A stretch of 53,228 nt of DNA from Deltaproteobacteria bacterium (GCA_016214985.1 JACRMM010000065.1:1-53228); one strand, 5' to 3'. Positions 25,121 through 33,916 are shown, counted from the stretch's first letter. Numbers and translations: made by a program. The notes: generated from the sequence alone by a model not told the origin.

Positions 25121-27361
25121 TCAGAGGAGGTTTCGCCCGCCGATGGCGCCGGACGAGCGCCGCTTCTTCAAGCGGGTGGCGCCCTTGTTGCGCTTCTCCG
25201 CCAGCTCGATGAGGACCTCCTGACAGGGCCTCGCCTCGGTCTGTCCCTCGGGGTGGCGCTGGCTGTAGGTCCCGTCAGAGTGCATCTCCCACGCGCTGCG
25301 GCGATCGTTCCAGAGGGTGTCGAGCATGGCGCGGACGTCAGCCCGAAGACGGGGGGCCTCCACCGGGGCGAGGACCTCGACGCGGTTCTCGAGGTTTCGC
25401 TTCATGGCGTCGGCCGAACCGATCCAATACTCCTCGTCCCCTCCGTTTCGGAAGTAGTAGACCCGCGAGTGCTCGAGGAACCGGCCTACGATCGACACGA
25501 CCCGGATATTCTCCGAAAGACCCGGCACGCCGGGCCGAAGTCGGCAGCTGTCGCGCACGAGCAGATCCACCTGGACCCCGGCCATCGAGGCCTCATACAG
25601 GGCTCGCACCACATCCGTGTCCTCCAGGGCGTTCCACTTGAAGAAGACCCGCCCCGGCTCCTCGGGCGTGCGTTTTCGGATCTCCCGCTCGATGCGTTCG
25701 AGCAGGCCCTTCTTCAGGAGCTTTGGTGCCACGAGCAGCTTCTTGTAGTCCCTCTTGGGCGTGAAGCCCGTCGTCAGGTAGTTGAAGAGCTCGGTGGCAT
25801 CGGCACCGATGGCCTCGTCCTGGGTGAGAAGACCGAGGTCGCAGTAGAGGCGGGAGGTCCCGGGGTGGTAGTTGCCCGTTCCCACGTGCACGTAGCGGCG
25901 AAGGCCGTTGTAGTCCTGGCGAACCACCAGGATCACCTTGGAGTGGGTCTTCAGGCCCACGACCCCATAGGTCACGTGAATCCCCGCCTCTTCCATCCGC
26001 TCGGCGAGCCGGATGTTGGCCTCCTCGTCGAAGCGCGCTTTGATCTCCACCACCACCGCGACCTGCTTGCCGTTCTCCGCCGCCTCGACGAGGTGGTCGA
26101 GGATCCCGCTCTCGGCCGCGGTGCGGTAGAGCGTCATCTTGATCGCGCGGACTTTGGGGTCGGTCGAGGCCTCCCGCAGGAACCGCTCCACGGAACTCGT
26201 GAAGGACTCGTAGGGGTGCTGGAGGAGGATCGGCCCGGATTCCCGGATGGTGTGGAAGATGCTACGGGAACCCTGCAGGAGCGGGTGGTCGACCGGGTGG
26301 TGCGGAGGATCCTTGAGGCTCGAAAGGTTGACCGCCGCGAGCTCCATGCAGTCGCGAAGCCCCAGCATCGTCTCCGGTTCGAAGACGTCGGCCTCCTCTT
26401 CCAGACCCAGCTCCGCCGTCAGGCGACCTCGGTGGGTCGGGTCCATGCCCGGCAACACCTCCAGGCGCACGATGGGCGCAAACCGGCGATCTTGGAGCTC
26501 CGACTCGATCAGCGCCAGGAGGTCGTCCGCCTGTTCCTCGCTTCGCTCGGTGATGGCGTTACGGGTCACCCGGAACAGCGCCCGGTCGACCACCTCCATC
26601 CCCGGGAAGACGAGGTCCAGGTTATGGGCCATGGCGTCCTCGACCCGCACGAACCGGTGCCGCGCGCCCATCCGCAGGAAGCGGGGAGTCCCCGCGCCGA
26701 TCGGAACCTTGACCCGCGCCAGCGAGTTCTCGCTCTCCCCCGGGTAGCGCACGCTCACCAGGAGGTTGAGCGACAGGTTCGAGATGAAGGGAAACGGGTG
26801 GGCCGGGTCGATCGACTGGGGCGTGAGGAGCGGGTAGATATTCTGGGCGAAGCCCTCCCGCACGAGCGCCTGCTCCTTCTTGGAGAGCGCGTCGTGCGCC
26901 AAGACCTCGATGCCGTTCTCCCGGAGAAGGTCCTCCAGCGTCTTCACCAGGGCCTGCTGGCGGCGCTGCTGGTCCAGGACGACCGCGTAGCACTCGGTGA
27001 GCTGCTGCTGCGGGGTGCGACCATCCGCCGTCGGCTTCACCACTCCCGCGGCGACCTGTTGCTTCAGGCCCCCGACGCGCTTCATGAAGAACTCGTCGAG
27101 GTTCGACCCCGTAATCGCGAGGAACTTCACCCGCTCCAAGAGGGGCGTTCGCTCGTCCTCGGCCTCGTGCAGCACACGCGAGTTGAACGAGAGCCAGGTG
27201 AGCTCTCGATTCAGGAAGAACTCCGGCGAGGCGAGGTTGACCCGCTCGCGCCGAGGCTCCGGCATGGCCGGCCCGTCTCCGGCCACCGACACCAGGCGGA
27301 GCTTCTTGCGCTCGGCGAGCGGCGACTTTCTCGGCTTCTTCTTCGCGCGGGGCTGTTCCAT
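25121..27361 (-). CDS. ppk1: Polyphosphate kinase 1
   Basis: Makes polyphosphate from ATP through an autophosphorylated histidine. The 746-residue protein has all four PPK1 domains: N domain (FLNRELTWLSFNSRVLHEA), head domain, and the two phospholipase D-like C domains with the His in GLKTHSKVILV and the VHVGTGNYHPGT motif. A basic N-terminal extension of about 40 residues (KKKPRKS, ERKKLR) precedes the N domain. The start ATG at 27361 follows the Lys-rich gene by 18 bp. The CHAD, ParA and CYTH genes follow closely. Confidence 0.97.
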   Translation of the reverse strand: MEQPRAKKKPRKSPLAERKKLRLVSVAGDGPAMPEPRRERVNLASPEFFLNRELTWLSFNSRVLHEAEDERTPLLERVKFLAITGSNLDEFFMKRVGGLKQQVAAGVVKPTADGRTPQQQLTECYAVVLDQQRRQQALVKTLEDLLRENGIEVLAHDALSKKEQALVREGFAQNIYPLLTPQSIDPAHPFPFISNLSLNLLVSVRYPGESENSLARVKVPIGAGTPRFLRMGARHRFVRVEDAMAHNLDLVFPGMEVVDRALFRVTRNAITERSEEQADDLLALIESELQDRRFAPIVRLEVLPGMDPTHRGRLTAELGLEEEADVFEPETMLGLRDCMELAAVNLSSLKDPPHHPVDHPLLQGSRSIFHTIRESGPILLQHPYESFTSSVERFLREASTDPKVRAIKMTLYRTAAESGILDHLVEAAENGKQVAVVVEIKARFDEEANIRLAERMEEAGIHVTYGVVGLKTHSKVILVVRQDYNGLRRYVHVGTGNYHPGTSRLYCDLGLLTQDEAIGADATELFNYLTTGFTPKRDYKKLLVAPKLLKKGLLERIEREIRKRTPEEPGRVFFKWNALEDTDVVRALYEASMAGVQVDLLVRDSCRLRPGVPGLSENIRVVSIVGRFLEHSRVYYFRNGGDEEYWIGSADAMKRNLENRVEVLAPVEAPRLRADVRAMLDTLWNDRRSAWEMHSDGTYSQRHPEGQTEARPCQEVLIELAEKRNKGATRLKKRRSSGAIGGRNLL

Positions 27362-27379
27362 GGGCGACCTCGTGCTCCC

Positions 27380-27775
27380 CTACTTCTTCTTGTTCTTCTT
27401 TTTCTCCTTCTTCTCGTCCTTCTTCTTCTTTTTCTTCTCCTTTTTCTTTTCTTCCTTGTTCTTCTTGTCCTTCTTCACTTTCTCCGGCTTGCAGACGTGG
27501 TCCTTGTCGTCGGTGCGCGCCCCACACCTCTTGCACACGTACGTGGCCTCGTCCTTGCTCACTTCGGACTTGCCCTTCAGACACTTCCCCACGGTCGCCT
27601 CCTCCTCGCCGGATGCCGCAACCTTCTTCTTCCGCGTCGACTTCGCGACCATCGTAGCCCCGGCGCTGAGTGGTTCGCCGCCCGGCGCCCGCTCGCCGAG
27701 CAGCTGCCCGCAAGTCGGGCAGACGTGCGGGGCCTCCGGCGCCGCCTCGGACTTGCTCCTGAGAACCTTGGCCAT
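27380..27775 (-). CDS. Zn-ribbon protein with poly-lysine tail
   Basis: A 131-residue protein. CPTCGQ near residue 19 and a second set (YVCKRCGARTDDKDHVC, about 78-94) provide Cys/His for zinc. The last 35 or so residues are nearly all Lys with some Glu, Asp and Asn (runs such as KKEKKKKKKDEKK). The ATG at 27775 has GGAGGAGG five bases upstream, so it is a real translated gene, and it sits 18 bp before ppk1. A poly-Lys tail next to PPK1 suggests polyphosphate binding, or modification of lysines by polyphosphate; this is inferred. The function is otherwise unknown. Confidence 0.8.
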   Translation of the reverse strand: MAKVLRSKSEAAPEAPHVCPTCGQLLGERAPGGEPLSAGATMVAKSTRKKKVAASGEEEATVGKCLKGKSEVSKDEATYVCKRCGARTDDKDHVCKPEKVKKDKKNKEEKKKEKKKKKKDEKKEKKKNKKK

Positions 27776-27874
27776 GACAACCTCCTCCGCCTCCGATGGT
27801 GGGACTGGGTTAGGCAGAGTAAACTACACCAAAGTTTCTGTAGGCCAAATTGTTTCGTGCTCGGAGAAACCCTC

Positions 27875-29416
27875 ATGAAGCCCGGACGCCTCGCCGCCAT
27901 CGACGTCGGCACCAACACGATCCGCTGCATCGTGGCCGAGGCCTCGGGCGCCGGTGACTTCCGGGTGCTCGACGACGAGCGCGCCATGGTGCGCCTGGGC
28001 GAGGGGCTCTCGGCGACGGGGAACCTCTCGGCCGCAGCCTTCGACCGCGCGCGGGAGGTGCTCCTGCGGATGCGCAAGATCGTCGAGGGGTTCGGGGTCG
28101 CCGGGGTCGAGGCGGTCGCCACCAGCGCGGTGCGCAACGCCGACAACGGCCAGGACTTCGTCGACGCCATGGAGCGCGACACCGGAGTCCGCATCCGGGT
28201 GATCGCGGGCGAGGAGGAGGCCGAGCTCGCCGCCCTGAGCGCCCGCCACCACTTCGAGGTAGCCCACACGCGCTACGCCCTGCTGGACATCGGCGGCGGC
28301 AGTGTCGAGATCGTCAAGGCGGCCGGCGAGCACATCGAGGAGATCTACTCCCTCGACCTCGGTGCCGTATTCCTCACCGAACGATTTCTTCCCCAGGACC
28401 CCATCCCCAGGAAAGACCTGGTCAAGCTGCGCGACCACGTGCGCAAGCGGCTGCGCCGGGCCCTGCCGGAAGGGGACTTTTTCCCTCAACTGCTCATCGG
28501 CTCCGGCGGGACCGTGACCTCCATCGGCTCCATGGTCATGGCCCTTCGCAATGAGCGCTACGACTCGGTCCACGGCTACGAGGTGCTGCGCTCCGAGGTA
28601 GTCCACCTGCTCGCCATGCTTCAGCACAAGACCATCAAGGAACGAAGGGTCGTGCCCGGGTTGAGCGGGGAGCGCGCCGACATCATCGTGGCCGGGGTGG
28701 CCGTGGTGGACCTCGTCATGGGCCACCTGGGCGCCAACGTGTTGACGGTCAACGAGCGCGGAATCCGGGAGGGGCTCATCCTGACCGCCCTTCGCAAGCA
28801 CGGCCTGCTCCAGGAGGCCCCAGAATCCCGGGACTGGCGGACCGCCGCCGAGTCGTTCGCGCGCTCGTGCCACGTGGACCTGGGCCACGCGACCCACGTG
28901 CGAGACCTCTCGCTCCTTCTCTTCGACGCCGTGGCCGATACCTACGAGCTGGGCGATCGGGCGCGAGACCTCCTCGAAGCGGCGGCGCTGCTCCACGACA
29001 TCGGCTACTTCATCGGCTACGCCAGCCACCACAAGCACGCCTACCACCTCGTGCGGCACGCGGACCTGGTCGGCTTCAGCCCGCGGGAGAAGGAGATCGT
29101 CGCCAACGTTGCGCGCTACCACCGGAAGGCCCTTCCCAAAAAGAAACACGAGGGGTTCGGGCAACTCGCCGGGCCGGACCAGGCCCTCGTCCGACGCCTG
29201 GGAGGGCTCCTGCGCCTGGCCGACGGGCTGGACCGACGGCGCACCGGCCAGGTCCAGTCGCTTCGCTGTCGGCTCCAGCACGCCGTATTTCACGTTGACC
29301 TCGAAGGGCAGGGGGAGCTCTCTGTCGAGCTGTATGGCGGCCGAGAGAAGGGAGACCTGTTCGAGCGCGCCTTTCGACGACGGCTCGTAATCGAAGCGCC
29401 GCCCTTGACGCCGTAA
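27875..29416 (+). CDS. ppx: Exopolyphosphatase Ppx/GppA family with C-terminal HD domain
   Basis: Releases phosphate from polyphosphate ends, or cleaves pppGpp. The 513-residue protein has ASKHA-fold phosphate loops AAIDVGTNTIRC and ALLDIGGGSVEIV, GSGGTVTSIGSM, and a C-terminal HD domain (LLEAAALLHDIGYFIGY, about residue 375 on). The ATG at 27875 follows TCGGAGAAACCCTC. It is divergent from the Lys-rich/ppk1 set across 99 bp of relatively AT-rich DNA, so synthesis and breakdown genes share a control region. Ppx and GppA cannot be separated with certainty by sequence alone; context favours Ppx. Confidence 0.95.
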   Translation: MKPGRLAAIDVGTNTIRCIVAEASGAGDFRVLDDERAMVRLGEGLSATGNLSAAAFDRAREVLLRMRKIVEGFGVAGVEAVATSAVRNADNGQDFVDAMERDTGVRIRVIAGEEEAELAALSARHHFEVAHTRYALLDIGGGSVEIVKAAGEHIEEIYSLDLGAVFLTERFLPQDPIPRKDLVKLRDHVRKRLRRALPEGDFFPQLLIGSGGTVTSIGSMVMALRNERYDSVHGYEVLRSEVVHLLAMLQHKTIKERRVVPGLSGERADIIVAGVAVVDLVMGHLGANVLTVNERGIREGLILTALRKHGLLQEAPESRDWRTAAESFARSCHVDLGHATHVRDLSLLLFDAVADTYELGDRARDLLEAAALLHDIGYFIGYASHHKHAYHLVRHADLVGFSPREKEIVANVARYHRKALPKKKHEGFGQLAGPDQALVRRLGGLLRLADGLDRRRTGQVQSLRCRLQHAVFHVDLEGQGELSVELYGGREKGDLFERAFRRRLVIEAPPLTP

Positions 29417-29424
29417 AGGCACGT

Positions 29425-29597
29425 CCGCAGATTGCGCAGATTTCACGGATTCACGGATTCTGACGAGCCAAACCGTTGCCCAGGACAGACCCTTGAGTCC
29501 TTCGAGGAAGCGCCACTGAACCATGTCTTGCTCAGCTCTTGTCCGGTATCGGTCTCTCTCACGTCTTTGTAACTCTGCGCAATCTGCGTAATCTGCG
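29425..29597. repeat. Inverted repeats of a CGCAGATT motif between ppx and pap
   Basis: The left arm at 29425-29443 reads CCGCAGATTGCGCAGATTT. The right arm at 29574-29597 is the reverse complement of CCGCAGATTACGCAGATT followed by GCGCAG. The motif is also tandem within each arm (GCGCAGATT, ACGCAGATT). About 130 bp lie between them. It may be an intergenic repeat family member or a long hairpin between ppx and pap; no gene is evident here. Confidence 0.6.
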
Positions 29598-29647
29598 GAT
29601 CGCGCGGTCTTCGTCCCGAGCCACGGCCACACCGCCAAGGAGACCCC

Positions 29648-31141
29648 ATGTTCGAGTCCGCGGAGCTCGGCCACAAGATCGGTAAGGCCGTCTACAAGCG
29701 CGAGGTGCCTGCCCTGCGGGAAGCGCTGCTCGATGCTCAGATCGACCTCCTGCAGTCGAAGAGGTTTCCCGTGGTCATCCTCATCGCCGGCGTGGACTGC
29801 GCGGGCAAGGGCGAGACGGTGAACCTGCTCAACGAGTGGATGGATCCCCGGCACATCCTGACCCACGCTTTGCGCGACCTCACCGACGAGGAACTCGAGC
29901 GGCCCCCCATGTGGCGATATTGGCGGGACCTGCCACCCCAAGGGAAGATCGGCATCTTCCTCGGCACGTGGTACTCGAGCCCCCTGCTCGAGCACGTGTA
30001 TGGGCGGATCAAGAACGCGGAGCTCGATCAGCGTCTCGACCGGATCTTGCGCTTCGAGAAGATGCTCTGCGACGAGGGGGCCCTCATCCTGAAGTTCTGG
30101 CTCCACCTCTCGAGTGACCAACAGAAGAAGCGCCTGAAGTCATTGGAGAAGGACCCCGACACGCGGTGGCGCGTCACCGACACGGACTGGAAGCACTTCA
30201 AGCTCTACGACCGGTTCCACCGGGTCTCGGAGAGGATGCTGCGGGCCACGAGCACCGCCCAGGCCCCCTGGCTCATCGTGGAGGGGAGCGACCCCCGCTA
30301 CCGCTACCTCACCATCGGCAAGGCCGTGCTCCAGTCCCTTCGGCAACGGCTCGACGCCCCCGAGGCGCCGGCGGCTCCCGAGCCCTTCCCGCCCGTGACC
30401 ACGGCGATCGACGGGGTGCGTATCCTTCAGACCCTGGACCTCTCCCGCAAGCTCAAGAAGGCGCCCTACGACGCGGACCTCGCGAAGTGGCAGGGGAAGC
30501 TGAACCTCCTCTCCCGCGACCCGGCCTTCCGCAAGATCTCCGTCGTGGCCGTGTTCGAAGGCAGCGATGCCGCGGGCAAGGGAGGCGCCATCCGCCGGGT
30601 CACCCAGGCCCTCGACGCCCGGTCTTACCGCGTCACTCCGGTCGCCTCCCCATCCGAAGAGGAGCGGGAGCAACCCTACCTGTGGCGCTTCTGGCGCCAC
30701 CTCCCGCGCAGGGGCCGGTTCGCGATCTTCGACCGGTCGTGGTACGGCCGGGTGCTGGTGGAGCGGGTCGAGGGCTTCTGCTCCCACGCGGACTGGATCC
30801 GTGCCTACGGCGAGATCAACGACTTCGAGGAGCAACTCGTCCGCCACGACACGGTCGTGGTGAAGTTCTGGCTCGCGATCAGCAAGGAGGAGCAGCTCAA
30901 GCGCTTCCAGGAGCGGGAGAAGATCGGCTTCAAGCGCTTCAAGATCACCGACGAGGACTGGCGAAACCGCGACAAGTGGGACGACTACGAGCTCGCGGTG
31001 TGCGATATGATCGACCGCACGAGCACCGAGATCGCCCCCTGGACGCTGGTGGAGGCCAACGACAAGAACTACGCGCGCGTCAAGATTCTCAAGACCCTCT
31101 GCGGGCAGATCGAGACGGCGCTGGGGAAGGATAAACGCTGA
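29648..31141 (+). CDS. pap: Polyphosphate:AMP phosphotransferase (two-domain PPK2)
   Basis: Transfers phosphate from polyphosphate to AMP to give ADP. The 497-residue protein carries two tandem PPK2 domains: domain 1 (about 1-235) with P-loop GVDCAGKGET, and domain 2 (about 255-497) with GSDAAGKGGA and the lid FDRSWYGR. In domain 1 the lid motif is altered (FLGTWYSSPL), matching the known pattern in which only the second domain is catalytic. It lies downstream of ppx on the same strand, extending the polyphosphate gene cluster to turnover into nucleotides. Confidence 0.95.
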   Translation: MFESAELGHKIGKAVYKREVPALREALLDAQIDLLQSKRFPVVILIAGVDCAGKGETVNLLNEWMDPRHILTHALRDLTDEELERPPMWRYWRDLPPQGKIGIFLGTWYSSPLLEHVYGRIKNAELDQRLDRILRFEKMLCDEGALILKFWLHLSSDQQKKRLKSLEKDPDTRWRVTDTDWKHFKLYDRFHRVSERMLRATSTAQAPWLIVEGSDPRYRYLTIGKAVLQSLRQRLDAPEAPAAPEPFPPVTTAIDGVRILQTLDLSRKLKKAPYDADLAKWQGKLNLLSRDPAFRKISVVAVFEGSDAAGKGGAIRRVTQALDARSYRVTPVASPSEEEREQPYLWRFWRHLPRRGRFAIFDRSWYGRVLVERVEGFCSHADWIRAYGEINDFEEQLVRHDTVVVKFWLAISKEEQLKRFQEREKIGFKRFKITDEDWRNRDKWDDYELAVCDMIDRTSTEIAPWTLVEANDKNYARVKILKTLCGQIETALGKDKR

Positions 31142-31268
31142 CCGAGGTCATTGACGACAAGGACAAGAAGGGCGCGGAGGATGGCATGGCGGAACGAACC
31201 CGCCGGGAAATTCCTTGTGTTCTGTGTGCCCTCTTTGGTGACCTCATGGAGGGTTTTCTTTCGTCAGT

Positions 31269-31586
31269 TTAGAGTCCGTCCGCGACCTCGGTGCGGTTCG
31301 GAGAGAAGTGGATCGCCAGGATCCGCGCCAGGGTCAACGAGAGCACCAGGGCGATGACCATGGTGATGGGGAAGGTGTCCATGTCCCTGAACCAGAATGC
31401 CAGCACCTCGGTCAGCACGGTCACCAGGACCGTGTCGATGATGTAGGTGACCTTCACCCGCCCCTCGACAAAGTAGGCCATGGCCGTCCGGAAGACCTCC
31501 ACGAACGCCAGAATGGTCAGGGCGTCCACCAGAATCTGCCGAAACCCTTTGTTCGCGCCCAAGCGCCAGACCAACTGCAGATCCAA
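31269..31586 (-). CDS. psiE: PsiE-like phosphate-starvation-inducible membrane protein, start unclear
   Basis: About 105 residues with at least three membrane segments (ILVDALTILAFVEVFRTAMAYF, TYIIDTVLVTVLTEVLAF, TMVIALVLSLTLARILAI), resembling the PsiE family (PF06146), whose E. coli member is PhoB-induced. No ATG or GTG is available at the N terminus: a TTG at 31586 is the only candidate, and the frame stays open another 90 bp without a start. It is shorter than E. coli PsiE (136 aa), so the N terminus may be lost. Function is unknown in the family; the phosphate context fits. Confidence 0.6.
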   Translation of the reverse strand: MDLQLVWRLGANKGFRQILVDALTILAFVEVFRTAMAYFVEGRVKVTYIIDTVLVTVLTEVLAFWFRDMDTFPITMVIALVLSLTLARILAIHFSPNRTEVADGL

Positions 31587-31679
31587 GAAGGCCTGTCCAA
31601 CGCCGATCGCGACTCTGGTAGGGACTCGGCCTGAAGACGAGGGATCTCGGCTCGGCGTCTCGAAAGCTGGATGCTAGCA

Positions 31680-32190
31680 GCCGATGGTGTTGGTGAGGTG
31701 AACGGCGCGTTGCGCGTCGGAGGATGGACGGGGAACCTAGGCCGGAAGATGGGGGCAGGTGCCGGACGCGTTGACGACGACGCTCCCGAGCGCTGAGTAC
31801 TGCAACCCCCTTCCGGATGCGCTGGTCTCGACCCCGACCATCGCCGATGCCGCTGAGGAGGCGTCGCGGGACCTCTGGTTCTATGGCAACCCGATCTTCG
31901 TGCACGTCCGGCAAGCCCCCTTCATCATGGAACGAGGGGACCCGCGCGGGTCCCCTCGTCCCGTCTCGACTCCCGACGACACCACTGCCGCTCACGCCGA
32001 ACTGCCAGCGATGCTCGCCGGGGTGGCAACCTTGGTTGGGAGCACCGCCATCGGTCACGCAACCATCGCGCTGTGGTCACTCTCCCGTCACAGGGCCGTG
32101 GCACACTCGAGGAACCCGGCGCGGCCGCCAAAGGCACTCCGCGGCCGAGGTCGAAACGGCGCGGATACTCAGCTCCAGAGGAGCGAGAAC
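31680..32190. other. 510-bp stretch without a convincing gene
   Basis: The plus strand is open in places, but without a ribosome binding site or recognisable sequence. It contains the 28-bp palindrome at 31932-31959 and the region upstream of the receiver/kinase pseudogene. It may include decayed material from the same loss event. Confidence 0.45.
31932..31959. terminator. 28-bp perfect GC-rich palindrome (hairpin)
   Basis: ACGAGGGGACCCGC is followed immediately by its exact reverse complement. It would form a very stable hairpin on either strand. No T tract follows on either side, so a classical intrinsic terminator is uncertain; it could be a transcription barrier or a protein site. Confidence 0.4.
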
Positions 32191-33303
32191 ATGCTGCAAG
32201 GCAAGGTCCTGGTCGTGGAGGATGAGCCGGCGGTCGCGGATGTCCTGGAGTACAACCTGGCGAGGCAGGGGTTCCAGACCCTGAGCGCTGCGGACGGTCT
32301 GCCGCCTCATCGGGAGCGAGCAGCCGGACCTCGTCCTGCTCGACCTGATGCTCCCGGACCTCGACGGGCGAGAGATCTGCCGGCTGATCCGCGGGCACAA
32401 GGATCAGCGGCTGGCCACGACCCCCATCCTGATGCTCACGGCGCTGACCGACGCGTCGAATCGGGTGGCGGGGCTCTCCGTGGGAGCCGACGACCACGCC
32501 ACGAAGCCCTTCTCGGTCGAGGAGGTCGAGCTGAGGGCGAGCCGGATGGTTGCGCGCCGTCGGGCCGAGGGAGGCTTCGACGACCCAGGCGGCGAAGCAG
32601 GAGGAGCGGGAGACTCTCCTGCTCAACCTGCAGGACATCGTCTTTCACGAGGTGAAGAATCAACTCCTCATCGTGGCGGGCTACTCGTCGCGGCTCCACG
32701 AACACGGGGAGCTCCTGCCGGCCGAGAAGGTGCGGTCGTACGCCCGGGCCATCCACGGCAGCTCCCGGCATCTGATTACCATGGCCGAGGACATGCTCCT
32801 GCTCCGGAGGATCGAGGGCGGCGAGGTGGAGATGCCCGAAGCCTGGACGCTCGCCCCGGAGCTCCTCTCCAACGTCACGGACCTGGTCAGGCTCCAAGCC
32901 CAGGAGCGGGGCACCGCGGTCCACGTCGAGCGTTCCCCGCAGGTGTCGCGCCTTCGAGTCAATGCGCCGGCAGCGAAAATCGTCGTCTCTTGTCTGCTGG
33001 AAGACGCGGTCAAGTATGGGCGGCAAGGGGGCCGGGTCGAGGTCGGCTGTGAGGCCGTATCCGGCGAACGGGTGATACTCTCGGTGGAGGACGACGGCGC
33101 GGGGATCCCGGAGGGGGAGCTCGACCGGGTGTTCGACAAGTTCTACCGCGGCACCAACACCCGCCACACGACCAAGGGAACCGGGCTCGGCCTCTACTTC
33201 GCCAAGACGCTCACCGGCGCCCTTGGGGGGTTCGATCCGGGTGCAGAGCACGGTCGGGAGGGGAGGCCGCTTCGAGGTGGAGCTGCCCGCCCGAGCGGCG
33301 TGA
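32191..33303 (+). pseudogene. Frameshifted response regulator receiver/histidine kinase hybrid
   Basis: It begins well (AGAGGAGCGAGAAC before ATG 32191; receiver start VLVVEDEPAVADVLEYNL) and covers a PhoB-like receiver, then a kinase with H box FHEVKNQL, G1 VEDDGAGIPEG, F box and GTGLGL. The frame changes three times: near 32300 (inside the receiver, before LIGSEQPDLVLLDLM), near 32550 (between receiver and kinase) and at the G run near 33225, after which the C terminus continues as SIRVQSTVGRGGRFEVELP. The N-box Asn is Asp (LLEDAVKYG). Either it is a decaying orphan two-component protein or the assembly has several indels. Confidence 0.85.
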
Positions 33304-33467
33304 GCGTCTCCCACGGCCCTCTTCGATGGCTGCCAGAGTCCGGCAACCCCTCCAAGGTTCCCCTCACCCCGCCCGTGGCCAGACGCCATGCGATCAGATT
33401 CGGTCTCGCCGGACGTGGAAGGAGGTTGCACGAGTGATAGACGCCGTCGAGCTCGTAGACCATCGCC

Positions 33468-33710
33468 CTACTTCGACCAGAGGCAGAGGTCGGTGCGGCG
33501 ATAGCTCGGCCGGCTCCGGGCGAGGAGCCGGACCAGGTCTCCGATGCTCTCGTCTTGGGGTTCCGAGGGGCACGAGGTGTCTCTCTCGAGCGCCCGAGGG
33601 CTCCGTGTCGCAAGGGGGCCGCCCGCAAGCCTCGCCGAAGGGAGTGGCGCCGAAGGGGCAGTAGGCGGGGGGGGTGGAGTCGGGCTCCCGGTGTTCGGCG
33701 TCTTCGGCAT
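33468..33710 (-). CDS. Small Pro-rich hypothetical protein
   Basis: An 80-residue frame starting at ATG 33710 with GGAGAG six bases upstream. The first half is Pro-rich low complexity (SPTPPPPPTAPSAP); the second half (DESIGDLVRLLARSRPSYRRTDL) is more protein-like. I do not recognise it. It lies between the pseudogene and pstS, a degraded area, so it may not be functional. Confidence 0.35.
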   Translation of the reverse strand: MPKTPNTGSPTPPPPPTAPSAPLPSARLAGGPLATRSPRALERDTSCPSEPQDESIGDLVRLLARSRPSYRRTDLCLWSK

Positions 33711-33868
33711 CGCGTCTCTCCTCTGCGTCTCGTGGTTTCCATCGCTCGGCCCGCCGGCCGGCTTCCAGGATCGTAGCAGGAGGGTAGCGCGCGGACGTTG
33801 CGGCGATGTGATCGGAGGGTGAAGGCTTGTGAAACTCGATGCGCCGGCGATCGCGCCAAGAATACAGC

Positions 33869-33891
33869 GAGGGGCCGCAGCGCGGCCCCTC
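33869..33891 (-). terminator. Hairpin terminator after pstS
   Basis: GAGGGGCCGC - 3-nt loop - GCGGCCCCTC is a perfect 10-bp stem, 26 bp past the pstS stop codon. On the minus strand it is followed by GCTGTATTCTT, a weak T tract, so termination is likely but perhaps incomplete. Confidence 0.65.
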
Positions 33892-33916
33892 ACGATGCTC
33901 GTTGCCAAGGGCACCT

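Noticed and set aside
25253..29416. A 1387-codon open frame on the plus strand, opposite ppk1 and running in frame into ppx
   Set aside because: It is antisense shadow of a GC-rich coding region (Leu/Val/His/Arg-rich, no family); only the ppx part from 27875 is real.
27824..30121. A 765-codon minus-strand frame opposite ppx and pap
   Set aside because: Composition and position show it is the antisense of two well-supported genes.
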